DNA of 64,000 bases from Labrys okinawensis (GCF_002982075.1 NZ_PUEJ01000001.1:248001-312000), one strand, 5' to 3'; numbered from the stretch's first letter, positions 8,329 through 17,835 are shown. Notes: generated by a model from the sequence alone, not told the origin. Numbers and translations: made by a program.

Positions 8329-9551
8329 TCCTGCCTTTCAAAGGTGATCGGGACGGCGACGCATCCGCGTTCATAGGATTGCTGAAAATCGAAGCCCGCC
8401 CCGCCTGGATCGGATTGCACGACATCGAAGCATAGGGGCACGGACAGGCGATGAAATTCTTCGACCCAGGGCTTGGACAGCCACAGGTGAAGCTCATAGC
8501 TTCCCCGCGCCAACGGCAAGGCCCCAATCCCCAGCATCAAGCGATTGGTGCCGGGATAGATGTCGAATTCCTGGCCGTGCATAGGGGCCGTCGATGAATA
8601 GATCAGCTTGCGCCCCAGTCCGTCGTGGATTTCGACCTCGATCGCGGCGCGCCGTCGATCCGGGGACTGGATCATGCAGGTCACGGCAAGCTTCTCGCCG
8701 AACAGGATCTGGTTGGTGGCCAAGGTTGCGCTGGCAATATGCGGTCCCGAGGGAGGCTTGTCTTCGACCACCACACCATCGTCGCCCCGGAAAAGACCGG
8801 AATAATGCGCGATGGTGTCCGCGGCGGCGCCGTGGTGGAGAATGCGTCCGCCGTCCAGCAGGATGGCATTCTGGCACAAGGCGCCGATCGCGCTGAGATT
8901 GTGGCTGACCAGCAAGACGGTTCGGCCCTGGCCGGCGATCTCGTTCATCTTGCCCAGGCACTTCTTCTGGAATTCCGCATCGCCGACGGCAAGGACCTCG
9001 TCCACGATCAGGATTTCCGGCTCGAGATGGGCCGCGACGGCGAAGGCCAGGCGCGTATACATCCCGCTGGAATAGTGTTTGATCGGCGTATCGATGAATT
9101 TCTCTACCTCCGAAAAGGCGACGATTCGATCGAATTTGCGGGCCACCTCGCTGCTCGTCATGCCGATGATGGCCCCGTTCAGCCGGATGTTCTCCCGCCC
9201 CGTCAACTCAGGATGAAAGCCGGTGCCAACCTCCAGGAGGCTGGCAATCCGGCCTCTCACTTCGATACGGCCCGCCGTCGGCGCCGTGATGCGCGAGAGA
9301 ATCTTGAGGAGCGTGGATTTTCCGGCCCCGTTCCGTCCGATGATCCCCATCACTTCGCCGGGATGGACGTCGAACGAGACGTCGGAGAGCGCGAGGAAGC
9401 GATCGTCCCTGGGGGCGGGCCTTGCCGAGGGGCGAAAACGCCCGGTGACGGCGCCGGCCAGTGCCTCGCGAAAGGTACGCAGGGACGGATTGTGGCCGCC
9501 TCTGACATATTCCTTGCTGACCCCGAGGGCCCGGATGCTCGGCGCGCTCAC
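8325..9551 (-). CDS. Polysaccharide ABC exporter ATPase with C-terminal glycan-binding domain (Wzt type)
   Basis: 408 residues. The N-terminal 250 residues are an ABC ATPase: Walker A GIIGRNGAGKSTLL (about 69-82), signature YSSGMYTRLAF (about 160-170) in the variant form usual for O-antigen and teichoic exporters, and Walker B ILIVDEVLAVGDAEF (about 177-191). The last 150 residues form a beta-rich extension (FGEKLAVTCMIQSP, GSYELHLWLSKPW) like the Wzt C-terminal domain that reads the modified non-reducing end of the glycan before export. It pairs with the permease encoded just upstream in the same direction. The presence of this domain implies recognition of a terminal modification, perhaps made by the adjacent FkbM enzyme. 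Confidence 0.92.
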   Translation of the reverse strand: MSAPSIRALGVSKEYVRGGHNPSLRTFREALAGAVTGRFRPSARPAPRDDRFLALSDVSFDVHPGEVMGIIGRNGAGKSTLLKILSRITAPTAGRIEVRGRIASLLEVGTGFHPELTGRENIRLNGAIIGMTSSEVARKFDRIVAFSEVEKFIDTPIKHYSSGMYTRLAFAVAAHLEPEILIVDEVLAVGDAEFQKKCLGKMNEIAGQGRTVLLVSHNLSAIGALCQNAILLDGGRILHHGAAADTIAHYSGLFRGDDGVVVEDKPPSGPHIASATLATNQILFGEKLAVTCMIQSPDRRRAAIEVEIHDGLGRKLIYSSTAPMHGQEFDIYPGTNRLMLGIGALPLARGSYELHLWLSKPWVEEFHRLSVPLCFDVVQSDPGGAGFDFQQSYERGCVAVPITFERQE

Positions 9552-9575
9552 CGCGGGCGGACTCCCCGTTCGTCC

Positions 9576-10448
9576 TCAGAGGATATCCGCAAAGCGCCTC
9601 TCCACCCGTTCAAAATACCACACGCCGAGGACAAACAGCCCGGCCGACAGGAGCAGCGAAAGGCTGATCGACAGCCAATCGAAGGGGTGCCCGAGAAACG
9701 CCGAGCGAAAACCTTCCACCAGCCCGGCCATGGGGTTGAGGAACAAGAGCCAGCGCCAGGGTTCGGGCACCAGGCTGGCCGGATAGACAACCGGGGTAGC
9801 GAACATCCAGAACTGCAGCAGGAAGGGCACGACAAAGCGGAAATCGCGATAGGTTGCCGTGAGGGCTGAAAGCCCGATGCCGACGCCGAGCGCGCAAAGG
9901 ATGGTCCCGGCCATCAGCAGAGGGGCCGCGAGAAGATTGATGCTCCAGCCCACGCCATAGACCAGCATCATCACCAGCAATATGGCGGTCGTGACCAGGA
10001 AGTCGACCAGGCCTGCTCCCGTGGACGCGAGCGGGATGATCAGGCGCGGGAAATAGACCTTGCTGATGAGGTTGACGGAACCGATCAGCGATCCGGCTGC
10101 CGCGGCGAGGGCATTGGAGAAGAAGACCCAGGGCAGAAGGCCGGCATAGACGAAAATCGGATAGGGCGAGCCATCGGTAGGGATATTGGCGAGATGGCCG
10201 AACAGCACCGAGAAGATCAGCATCAGCAAAACGGGCTGGATGATCGCCCAGGCGAAGCCCAGCACGGTCTGCTTGTAGCGGACCTTGATATCGCGCTCCG
10301 TCAGCACCCACGCGAGGTCACGATAGCGCCAGATCTCGTAAAGGTCGGCAAAGCCCCACAGCCGGTCCGGGCCGATGATCGTGACCGCCGGCGGCGGCTC
10401 CGGCCGGGGCCGGTCGGCTCCGACTGGATCAGAATCGGCTCGAAACAA
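9576..10448 (-). CDS. Polysaccharide ABC exporter permease (Wzm, ABC-2 type)
   Basis: An integral membrane protein of about 290 residues with six predicted hydrophobic segments (for example WAIIQPVLLMLIFSVLFGHL, VDFLVTTAILLVMMLVYGVG, LLLSAGLFVLGVWYF). The cytosolic N-terminal segment RYRDLAWVLTERDIKVRYKQ is characteristic of Wzm/TagG permeases. A much longer frame exists, but its first 150 residues are the shadow of the upstream glycosyltransferase. The true start is unclear: TTG 10448 is the only standard start I find before the conserved part and overlaps the upstream gene by 20 bases. With the Wzt-type ATPase it should flip or export the lipid-linked glycan across the inner membrane. Confidence 0.88.
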   Translation of the reverse strand: MFRADSDPVGADRPRPEPPPAVTIIGPDRLWGFADLYEIWRYRDLAWVLTERDIKVRYKQTVLGFAWAIIQPVLLMLIFSVLFGHLANIPTDGSPYPIFVYAGLLPWVFFSNALAAAAGSLIGSVNLISKVYFPRLIIPLASTGAGLVDFLVTTAILLVMMLVYGVGWSINLLAAPLLMAGTILCALGVGIGLSALTATYRDFRFVVPFLLQFWMFATPVVYPASLVPEPWRWLLFLNPMAGLVEGFRSAFLGHPFDWLSISLSLLLSAGLFVLGVWYFERVERRFADIL

Positions 10449-11514
10449 GATGGTCGACCTGTGCGGCGAAATGGGAGAAGGCAAAGCGGCTGGCGCGCTC
10501 CGGCGTGGGCCTGCCTCGATCGAGGCTGGCGATGATCGCTTCGGCGAGGGCATGGGGTGCGTCGGGGTCGATGAGGGTGCCCAGTTTTCCGTCCGCCAGG
10601 GCATCGGTGCTGCCGTCCCCTCTGGCCGCGACGACCGGCAGTCCCGTGGCGGCCGCCTCCAGAAAGACGATACCGAACCCCTCTCCGGTGCTGGGCATGG
10701 CGAAGACATCGGCCAGGCGATAGATATCCGGCAGTTGGGCCTGTGAAACCGGCCCGGTGAAGCGGATGAGGTCCGATACCCCCAGCCGCTGCCCGACCCG
10801 GGCGAGGCGGTCGCGGTCATCACCGTCGCCGGCGATGAGGTAGAGTATCTCCGGATAACGGCTTCTGATCCGAGGCAGGGCCTCGATGACGCGGTCATGG
10901 CCCTTGTAGCGTTCCTGCGAGGACAGGCGGCCCACGGTGAGGATCACCCTGCGCCCCTGTGTACCCAGGCGATCGGCAAGTGCGGCAGGCGGCGTGCCGG
11001 GCGAGAAGCGCTCGTCGACGGTGTTCGGCAGGACCCGCACGCACTCGGCTTCGCAGTCGAGCCAGGCCAAGGCGCGGCTTCGGGTCGCCCGGCTGACGGC
11101 GGTGATCAGACGGGCCCGCCGCGCAGCCTGCCGGATGGCGAGGTTCGGCCGGGCCCAGCTCTCAATGCCGTGCAGCTGCAGCCAGAGCGGCATGCGAGCC
11201 AGCCTGGAAAGCGCGGCCGCAAGCGGCGCCATGAAGAGGTGGCCGCAGAAGATCAGATCGTAGCGACGTGAAAGCGCCTGCTTGCAGGCAGCTACGCTGT
11301 AGCTGCCTCGGTCGGGGTGCGGCGCCAGCTGAACGAGACGGGCGGGCAGTCCTGCGGCGGCGTCATTGGCCCACCGGGGCAGCACCACGACATCCCCGAC
11401 CGTGACGCTTCCGGCCAGAGCGGTGAGAAAATCCTGATTGTAGCGGGCAATGCCGCCGGCCATGCCCCAGCCGTCGGTCAACAGGACCAATATCCTCAGA
11501 GGCCGCGAAGCCAT
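10429..11514 (-). CDS. Glycosyltransferase family 4
   Basis: 361 residues from ATG 11514, one base after the upstream stop (TGACATG); a longer in-frame version to 11601 is unlikely because it runs into the asparagine synthase gene. The N-terminus is RILVLLTDGWGMAGGIARYN with the glycine loop of GT4, and the catalytic segment TGEGFGIVFLEAAATG followed by LPVVAARGDGSTDAL is the E-x7-E site near residue 275. GRLSSQERYKGHDRVIEALP is the donor-domain entry strand. It is one of the transferases assembling the glycan; specificity unknown. Confidence 0.9.
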   Translation of the reverse strand: MASRPLRILVLLTDGWGMAGGIARYNQDFLTALAGSVTVGDVVVLPRWANDAAAGLPARLVQLAPHPDRGSYSVAACKQALSRRYDLIFCGHLFMAPLAAALSRLARMPLWLQLHGIESWARPNLAIRQAARRARLITAVSRATRSRALAWLDCEAECVRVLPNTVDERFSPGTPPAALADRLGTQGRRVILTVGRLSSQERYKGHDRVIEALPRIRSRYPEILYLIAGDGDDRDRLARVGQRLGVSDLIRFTGPVSQAQLPDIYRLADVFAMPSTGEGFGIVFLEAAATGLPVVAARGDGSTDALADGKLGTLIDPDAPHALAEAIIASLDRGRPTPERASRFAFSHFAAQVDHLVSSRF

Positions 11515-11515
11515 G

Positions 11516-13330
11516 TCAGGCGAACTGGCGGTGGACAAGGCGGCTCCAGTCTCGGGCCCAGCCGTGCCGGTGGGGCTTGCGCGGGGCGGGCGCTGAACCA
11601 AAGGAGGGCACCGGCATCCACTCGGCGATCGGCAGGGCGAAACCGGTCTTGGGACGGTCGAGAACGGCCTGCGGCAGGGGCTGTGCCGGCGACCGGGCGA
11701 GAGCCGTTTTGCCGGCGATGCCCCGCAGATCGAGCCGGGCCGAACGCTCGAGCACTTCGCTGTCGACCAGGGGCGTCCTGATCTCGACCGAATGCGCCAT
11801 GCCGGCCCAATCGGCGTCGCGGAGCAATTGGTTGCGCAGATAGAGGCTCGACTCCAGTGTGGCGATACGGGCGAAGGGCTCCCTCGGGCGTCCGTGCAGC
11901 TGGGCCTTGATCAGCTTCAAGGGCTGGAGGCGGCGCAGGCCCGCCTCGATGGTGTCGCGGTCGAGGACCTCGCCGAGCTCCCAGGGCAAATAAAGCCCGC
12001 GCTTGAGGAGATAGGCACCCGCATAGGATCCGCCATATTCGGGCAGGCCGGCGAGCTTGGGATGAAGGCGCAACCGCTCGGAGAGGGGTTTGCCGAGCCG
12101 GCGCAGGCCTTTGCCGAGCAGCGGGATGCGCGAAGGCAGCTGCAAGGTTCTCACCCAGCGGGGAATGTCCCGGAAGGACGGGTAGCCGCCGAGAAGCTCG
12201 TCGCCGCCCAGTCCCGACAACACCGCCTTCAGGCCGAGCTCACGGGCCGTCTTGGCGGCAAACCAGGTATTGAGGCCATCGATGCTGGGCTGGTCCATGG
12301 CCTCGAAGAAATGCGGCAGATCGGCCTCGAATTCGCTTCTGGTGATCATGCGCGTGACGTGGCGCGTACCATAGAAGCGGGCGATCTGCGCGGCCGCAGA
12401 CGTTTCGTCCGCCGGCGTGTCGGCGAATTCCTCGAATCCGATGGTGATCGTTTTGATCTGCCGGGCACCGGCATCGCGCATGAGGCCGACAAGGGCAGCG
12501 GAATCGACACCGGCCGACAGGAAGGCGCCGACCTCGACATCCCCGGCCAGATGGTGCCGCACCGAGTCCAGGGCAATATCGGCAAAGGCTGCGGGACCGT
12601 CGCGCCTCTTGCGCGGATCGCGCGCCGCCGTGTCATAGACGGACGCCACCCGATGATAGCCGCGCGGCACCCGTGCGCCGGCACGATCGACCAGCATTGT
12701 CGAGCCCGCCGGCAGGGCCCGAACCTCGCGGAAGCAGGTAAAGGGTTCGGGCACGCTGCCGAACAAATAGAAGCCGACATCGCCGGCCGGATCCCGGTCG
12801 CGGGAGACTCCGCCTCCAGAAATCAGGGTCTTGACCTGGCTGGCGAAGCGGAACACCCAGCCGTCATCGCTGTAATAGAGCGGCTTGATGCCGTAGGGAT
12901 CGCGCGCCAGAAACAAGGTATGGGCGAGCGTATCGTAGATGGCGAAGGCGAACATGCCGCGCAGCCGTGTGACCATCGCCCCGCCGCAGCGGGCGTAGAG
13001 CTGCAGCAGCACTTCGGTGTCGGACCGGGTCCTAAATTCGGCGCCTTCTTTCAGCAGGGCTTCGCGCAAGGCGAGGTGATTGTAGATCTCCCCGTTGAAG
13101 ACGATGACGTGGCGGCCATCGGCGCTCGCCATCGGCTGCAAGGCGCGATCCGCGAGGTCGATGATCGCCAGGCGGCGATGGGCCAGACCCAGGCGCTCCG
13201 AGGGATCGAACCATTCGCCGCTGGCGTCGGGTCCGCGCCGTGCCATGTGACGGCTCATCGCGCTCAGCTCAGGGCGGCTGATGGCGTTGGCCGCATAATG
13301 ATAGGCGAAGATGCCTGCCACGCCGCACAT
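11516..13330 (-). CDS. asnB: Asparagine synthase-like glutamine amidotransferase (AsnB family)
   Basis: 604 residues. I chose ATG 13330 because it puts the catalytic cysteine at position 2 (MCGVAGIF), as needed for an Ntn-type glutaminase after Met removal; a longer frame to 13414 would bury it. The N-terminal class II glutaminase (MARRGPDASGEW, NGEIYNHLALR) is followed by the ATP-pyrophosphatase domain with FLSAGVDSAALVG near residue 270 and the GLGGDELLGGY motif. In polysaccharide clusters such proteins often amidate a uronic acid or other carboxyl group of the glycan rather than making free asparagine, but this is inference from location. It lies 40 bp downstream of the 217-residue unknown protein. 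Confidence 0.87.
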   Translation of the reverse strand: MCGVAGIFAYHYAANAISRPELSAMSRHMARRGPDASGEWFDPSERLGLAHRRLAIIDLADRALQPMASADGRHVIVFNGEIYNHLALREALLKEGAEFRTRSDTEVLLQLYARCGGAMVTRLRGMFAFAIYDTLAHTLFLARDPYGIKPLYYSDDGWVFRFASQVKTLISGGGVSRDRDPAGDVGFYLFGSVPEPFTCFREVRALPAGSTMLVDRAGARVPRGYHRVASVYDTAARDPRKRRDGPAAFADIALDSVRHHLAGDVEVGAFLSAGVDSAALVGLMRDAGARQIKTITIGFEEFADTPADETSAAAQIARFYGTRHVTRMITRSEFEADLPHFFEAMDQPSIDGLNTWFAAKTARELGLKAVLSGLGGDELLGGYPSFRDIPRWVRTLQLPSRIPLLGKGLRRLGKPLSERLRLHPKLAGLPEYGGSYAGAYLLKRGLYLPWELGEVLDRDTIEAGLRRLQPLKLIKAQLHGRPREPFARIATLESSLYLRNQLLRDADWAGMAHSVEIRTPLVDSEVLERSARLDLRGIAGKTALARSPAQPLPQAVLDRPKTGFALPIAEWMPVPSFGSAPAPRKPHRHGWARDWSRLVHRQFA

Positions 13331-13370
13331 CAGGCAGGCAACCATGGGCTGGTGTGGGCGGCAGCGTTCA

Positions 13371-14024
13371 TCATGGAGCCGACCCCTCGGGCTGGGCCGG
13401 GCCGGCCGGGCCAAGACCGAGATCGTCGAGCCTTGCCTGGTCCATGCCGTCTGCCTGGCGCAGCAGCGGTGCGAGTTCGCTGCGCATGGCGGGGGCTGTC
13501 GACAGCGTCAGGCGCATGACCAGCTTGTCCGAAGTCTCCAGGCGCTCCCAGCCGCCGGCGATGTCCTGCGCTGTGCGACGGCGAAGGTCGCCGGGAAGCG
13601 CGGTCCACAGCGGCAGAGCGAAGAGGGCGCGGCTCGCCATCAGGACAGATTCATTCGGTCCCGTCAGGGCCGACATGCGCAGGGCCTTGACGACCTCTAC
13701 CATGCCTTCTCCGGCGGCGAGCCGGGCAGCGGCCAGGTCGAGCCAGGCGCTGCTCGACAAGGGCCGGCGCGTCAGCAGCCGGATATCGGCCTTGATCGTG
13801 TCCGAGGATTGGCCCTGCGCGATGGCGGATTGCAGGCTTGCCTCCGCCAGGGCGCCCGTTTCCAGTATCGCGGCAAAGGGTCTGAGAGGAGTTATGTCGC
13901 CACTTTCTCCAGCCTCGCGCTCGGCGAGCGCAAAGCCGAGCACCGGCACCGAGCGCCAGACGGCAAAGCCGGCCACGGCCATGCAGAGGACAGCCGTGCC
14001 GATCCGCGCAAGCCGAGCGCTCAT
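13371..14024 (-). CDS. Unknown membrane-anchored protein of the polysaccharide locus
   Basis: 217 residues, not assigned to a family. It starts with a short basic stretch and one hydrophobic segment (TAVLCMAVAGFAVWRSVPVLG, shortened here to its core VLCMAVAGFAVW, residues 13-24), suggesting a signal anchor with the rest in the periplasm. The remainder is alanine- and leucine-rich and helical, resembling a TPR-like scaffold (SAWLDLAAARLAAGEGM) without clear repeats. The start ATG 14024 overlaps the BY-kinase stop by 4 bases, so it is co-translated with the chain-length regulator. By position it may be an accessory factor of assembly or export. Confidence 0.75.
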   Translation of the reverse strand: MSARLARIGTAVLCMAVAGFAVWRSVPVLGFALAEREAGESGDITPLRPFAAILETGALAEASLQSAIAQGQSSDTIKADIRLLTRRPLSSSAWLDLAAARLAAGEGMVEVVKALRMSALTGPNESVLMASRALFALPLWTALPGDLRRRTAQDIAGGWERLETSDKLVMRLTLSTAPAMRSELAPLLRQADGMDQARLDDLGLGPAGPAQPEGSAP

Positions 14025-16234
14025 TTTTCGTAATATTTCCGGTAGTAGCGGCTGCCATAATAGTAGCCATAGGCAAAGCGGCCATATTTCTTGGCCTTGT
14101 CGTCCATGATGTGATTGAAAACGATGCCGGCCACCTTCTTCTGGCCGGCAATCTGGCGTAGCGATTGCTGCACCATTTCGCGGGCCGTCGCGGCCCAGCG
14201 CACGATATAGATCACCTTGTCGACGAGGTTGGACACGATCACCGGGTCGATCACCGGTCCCATCGGCGGCGTATCCACGATTACCACGTCAAACCGGCTG
14301 CGCACCTTTGCCATCAGCGCCTTCATGCGCTCGGAGGCCAGGAGATCGGGCTGGTTCTTGCTCTCACCGCCCGCACATAGCGCCCAGATCCGGAACTTCT
14401 CGCTGTAGAAGAGCGCCTGTTCGAGTTCGATCTCGCCCAGCAGGCATTCGATCAGACCGGGCCCCCGCTCGGTTCTCAGCTGCGCGGAGGCCGAGGGGTG
14501 GCGCAGGTCGCAATCGATGAAGAGCACATTCTGACCGGACTGGGCCGCAGAGGTCGCCATCATCAGGGCGATCGTGGTCTTGCCTTCGCCCGGCAGGGTC
14601 GACGTTACCTGCACCACCTTGGGCGGGCTGTCGACGTCGCTCATCTGCACGGCGCTGCGCAGGGAACGGATGGCCTCCGAGCTGCGCGCCAGAGGCATTC
14701 GCAGGGGATATTCGGGCAGGCTGAGGAGGCGGCCGTTTTCGTCCTTGGTGCGCGGCGAGAAGCGGGAGATCGAGGCGAGCAGCGGCATTTCAAGCAATGT
14801 CTCGATCTCGCGCGGCGTGGTGAAGCCGGCATTCAGCGCCTCCTTCAGATAGGCCGCGCCGATGCCGACGATCAGCCCGAGAATGAGCGAGGTCAGGATG
14901 ATCTGCGTGCGCTTCGGGGAAGAGGGAACGCCGGGCGCCACGGCGGGCGTGATGATCCGCGCATCGCGTGCCTCGAAGGTCGACTGCTCCTGTGTGAGGC
15001 GTGCGCGCTGCAGGAAATCCTCGAACAGGCTCTTGTTGACGGCGGCGGTGCGCTCGAGCTCGCGCAGGCTGATCGTCTTGGAGGCGTCGAGGTCGGATTG
15101 GCCGGAGGCCTCCTTCAAGGCCTGCTCGGCCGCCTCCTGGCGGGCCAGGGCCAGATTGTAGTTGTTCCTGACATCGCTGGCGATCTGGCGCAGGGTGTTG
15201 GCGATGCTGCGGCGGACATCCGACAATTGCGCCCTGACATTGACGACCTGGGGATGGGCCCCGGTGTAGCGGGCCAGGAGATCCGCCTCCTGGCGGGACA
15301 GGTCGTTTTCCTGCCGCCGAAGATCCGCCAGCACGCCGGAACTGGCCGCCTCGGGCAAGGCGTCGAGCTTGCCGCGTTCGGCCTGGATCTTGTTCAGGAG
15401 ATCCAGATGCGACTTTCTCTCGGCCGTATCGGCGCGTGCCGCCACCAGCCGGCCGTTCAATTGCGTGAGCTGCTCCTGGTTGAGCGTCGCGCCGGGCACG
15501 GCCTGCGCGAGGTTGTTGTCGGCCCGGAACTTGGTCACCGCTTCCTCGGAAAGGCGCAATTGCTGGCGTAGCTCCACCAGCCGGTCGTTCAGCCAGTTCG
15601 AAGCGCGCTTGGCCGCCTCGAAGCGGGCGTCGAGTTTGTCGACGACATAGGCATCGGCAATCGCATTGGCCAGTTGCATGGCCTTGGCCGGGCTATCGGA
15701 GGTGTAGGAAACGTTGATTACATAGGCCTGGCCGGCCCGCGAAATCGTCACCGCATTCTTGAGGTCTTCCACCGCGGCGACCATGGCCGGCGACATGGCG
15801 TCGTCGGCATCCCCGGCAGGAGCCGGTGATGGCAATGGCGGGGAGCCGGCACTGTCCCGGGACGATCGGGCGGCCTCGCCGCTGCCATTGAGCAGGCCCT
15901 CCTTGAGTACCACGCGCTTGAGCAGGACCGTGGAGCGCATCACGGCGATCTCGCTCTCGACCACGGAGAGATCGAGGGCGGTGTCTGTATAGATGGAATC
16001 CGGACCGGCGGCCTTTTCCTTGCGGGGATCGAGCAGCAACTGGGTGGTGGCTGTGTAGAGGGGCGTCTGCCTGGCGATGTAGATCGCCCCCAGCAGCGCA
16101 GCCAGGATGGTCCAGGCCAGGATGAAGGCCCATTGGCGCCAGACGAAGTTGACGGTGTCGCGGATATCGAAACCGCCGCCCTGGGCTTCGCCGTCGTCCA
16201 ATCCGCGCAACCTCGTGTCGAGACGGTTCAACAT
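14021..16234 (-). CDS. Polysaccharide co-polymerase and BY-kinase (Wzc/ExoP family)
   Basis: 737 residues combining a Wzz chain-length domain and a cytosolic tyrosine autokinase. TM1 is about residues 36-54 (FILAWTILAALLGAIYIA), a long periplasmic coiled coil follows (about 190-400), then TM2 near 445-465 (ILTSLILGLIVGIGAAYL). The kinase has Walker A STLPGEGKTTIALM (about 545), Walker A' VLFIDCDLRHPSA (about 570) and Walker B VVIVDTPPMGPVID (about 650). The C-terminal 22 residues contain nine tyrosines (FAYGYYYGSRYYRKYYEK), the usual autophosphorylation cluster. It should set chain length and gate export together with the Wza-like protein at 20588. Confidence 0.94.
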   Translation of the reverse strand: MLNRLDTRLRGLDDGEAQGGGFDIRDTVNFVWRQWAFILAWTILAALLGAIYIARQTPLYTATTQLLLDPRKEKAAGPDSIYTDTALDLSVVESEIAVMRSTVLLKRVVLKEGLLNGSGEAARSSRDSAGSPPLPSPAPAGDADDAMSPAMVAAVEDLKNAVTISRAGQAYVINVSYTSDSPAKAMQLANAIADAYVVDKLDARFEAAKRASNWLNDRLVELRQQLRLSEEAVTKFRADNNLAQAVPGATLNQEQLTQLNGRLVAARADTAERKSHLDLLNKIQAERGKLDALPEAASSGVLADLRRQENDLSRQEADLLARYTGAHPQVVNVRAQLSDVRRSIANTLRQIASDVRNNYNLALARQEAAEQALKEASGQSDLDASKTISLRELERTAAVNKSLFEDFLQRARLTQEQSTFEARDARIITPAVAPGVPSSPKRTQIILTSLILGLIVGIGAAYLKEALNAGFTTPREIETLLEMPLLASISRFSPRTKDENGRLLSLPEYPLRMPLARSSEAIRSLRSAVQMSDVDSPPKVVQVTSTLPGEGKTTIALMMATSAAQSGQNVLFIDCDLRHPSASAQLRTERGPGLIECLLGEIELEQALFYSEKFRIWALCAGGESKNQPDLLASERMKALMAKVRSRFDVVIVDTPPMGPVIDPVIVSNLVDKVIYIVRWAATAREMVQQSLRQIAGQKKVAGIVFNHIMDDKAKKYGRFAYGYYYGSRYYRKYYEK

Positions 16235-16285
16235 CTGGCGCAGCTCCGATCGTGATCAGGGATCCATCTGCAGGTCATGGCAGCG

Positions 16286-17746
16286 CTAATCCGACAGGTT
16301 CACGCCGGAACTGGCCCATTGGGACACGCCGGCTCCGAGCAAGGCCATGAAGGTCAGGGAGATCGCCTGGATCTGCAGGCTGAAATCGACGAGCGCATGC
16401 ACGCCCAGCAATATGCCGGCACCGATGGCGCAGACCAGCGGAGCCCTATGCCGGCGCCTGCGCAAAGTGCCGGTCACGCACAGTCCGAGCAGCCATGCCA
16501 CCAAGGCTATCAACATGGTTCCGAATGCCAAGCCAAGCCCTTGTAAAGCCTCGAGATAAGTATTGTGGGCCTTGTCCCATGCACCGGTCGTCGATATGGA
16601 TTGATCGCGATAGACCGGAAAAATGTCGGTGAAGGTGCCGTAACCGAAACCCGTCAGGGGAGCATCCCATAGGGAACGGACCATGATGCCGTTGACGGCC
16701 GCTCGGCTCGTATCGGTCAGGCCGGAAGCCGCGATGCGCCCGAAAACGATGTCGCCCATGAAGGCGACCGCGGCCCCAAGAGCCAGCAGGGGCAGGAGGA
16801 GCATAGAAATCCGCTGGAGGACGGATCCGTCAAATCGCGCGAACGACAGGGCCAGCACGCAGGCAAGACCGGCCGCCGTGGCGATGACACCGCCGCGCGA
16901 ACCGCTCGCCATGAGCGCGCCGAGCGCAAGCAATCCCGCGCCGATCTCCGCCCAATGGAACCGGGCGGGCAGGCCGAGGAAACGGTCCGGCCGGTGAGCG
17001 CCGGGCGTGGACGCAGCCCCGGCCCTCAGCGCCCTCAGCCACAGGGTCACTGCGATGATGACGCCGATGCCGGCATAGGCTGCCAGGCTGTTGCGGTTGA
17101 TGAAGGTCGATCGCACCAGGCCGGGCGCGGGACCGTCGAGATAGGGAATTCTCGAAGCCTCGAAACCCGCAAGGTAGAGCCCCAACCCTGCATAGGCTGC
17201 GATGATGGCCATGATCGCATAGAGCAGCAGATGCGCTCGGGGAGCGGAGCGGCAAAGCTGGAGCGCCAGCCAGAACACGCTGGCATCCGTGATCAGGCGC
17301 AGGAGCCCGAGCGCGCTCGCACCGGGAACGACGCTGATCGTGCCGGGAACGGGTTCGCCCAACGCCTGCGACGCCAAAGGCCAGATGGGATGAACCAATA
17401 TTGGCGGCATCCAGGGGGAAATCTGCAGCAGGATCCAGCCGGCAACACATGTGAAGAGACCTATGGGCACGAGGAGGTGGCGTGCGGCGATTTGATGCGG
17501 CCGGTTCAGGACGATCCGGCTGAGTTCGTAAGCGATGACCAGCCCGGGGAACAGGATGCCGTTTACCCCCCAGGCCAGCATCCGGTTACTGCCGAGCCAG
17601 GCCGGAACCCAGGCAAGGCCGAGGATGAGAGCCGCCAGGAGAAGTCGCTCGATCAAGCCTGCCGCCGTTCTCGCGCCGGCAGGAGAGGTCGGGCGTTCAT
17701 CTGCAAGCGTGCCGCTCGCCAATTCCGCCTGCCCCGATCTCGACAT
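16286..17746 (-). CDS. O-antigen polymerase/ligase-like membrane protein
   Basis: 486 residues from ATG 17746. I rejected the longer frame to 17839 because it crosses the intergenic hairpins and runs into the NusG-paralogue stop. About ten to twelve hydrophobic segments alternate with loops, for example LLLAALILGLAWVPAWLG and IPLLLY-like stretches, and the sequence RSTFINRNSLAAYAGIG followed by ALMASGSRGGVIATAAG matches the core of Wzy_C/O-antigen ligase proteins, including the conserved R-x-x-F-x-N-R-N and S-x-S-R motifs. It would polymerise repeat units or ligate the chain in the periplasm. Polymerase or ligase cannot be separated by sequence alone. Confidence 0.85.
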   Translation of the reverse strand: MSRSGQAELASGTLADERPTSPAGARTAAGLIERLLLAALILGLAWVPAWLGSNRMLAWGVNGILFPGLVIAYELSRIVLNRPHQIAARHLLVPIGLFTCVAGWILLQISPWMPPILVHPIWPLASQALGEPVPGTISVVPGASALGLLRLITDASVFWLALQLCRSAPRAHLLLYAIMAIIAAYAGLGLYLAGFEASRIPYLDGPAPGLVRSTFINRNSLAAYAGIGVIIAVTLWLRALRAGAASTPGAHRPDRFLGLPARFHWAEIGAGLLALGALMASGSRGGVIATAAGLACVLALSFARFDGSVLQRISMLLLPLLALGAAVAFMGDIVFGRIAASGLTDTSRAAVNGIMVRSLWDAPLTGFGYGTFTDIFPVYRDQSISTTGAWDKAHNTYLEALQGLGLAFGTMLIALVAWLLGLCVTGTLRRRRHRAPLVCAIGAGILLGVHALVDFSLQIQAISLTFMALLGAGVSQWASSGVNLSD

Positions 17747-17774
17747 TGTCCGTTCTTGCCATGCTACCGCCGTT

Positions 17775-17831
17775 AGGGTGAAACGGCGTCTCACCCTTTT
17801 TCCGACATCTGATGGCCGGCATGAGCCGGCC
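17775..17831. terminator. Two hairpins between NusG paralogue and polymerase gene
   Basis: Two inverted repeats fill this 89-bp gap. GGCCGGC (17814-17820) pairs with GCCGGCC (17825-17831) around a 4-base loop directly after the NusG-paralogue stop in the leftward reading direction, and AGGGTGA (17775-17781) pairs with TCACCCT (17791-17797). The T run (17797-17801) lies on the right of the second stem, so it is a U-run only for rightward transcription. As leftward transcription must cross both to reach the 17-kb remainder of the locus, they are candidate sites of termination or antitermination. Confidence 0.45.
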
Positions 17832-17835
17832 AGCG

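Noticed and set aside
10449..10898. N-terminal 150-codon extension of the Wzm-type permease
   Set aside because: It overlaps the complete upstream glycosyltransferase in a different frame and has no similarity to permeases.
13415..13608. Possible gene from leftward frames upstream of the amidotransferase
   Set aside because: It overlaps the better supported 217-residue gene and the amidotransferase must start at MCG for its catalytic cysteine.
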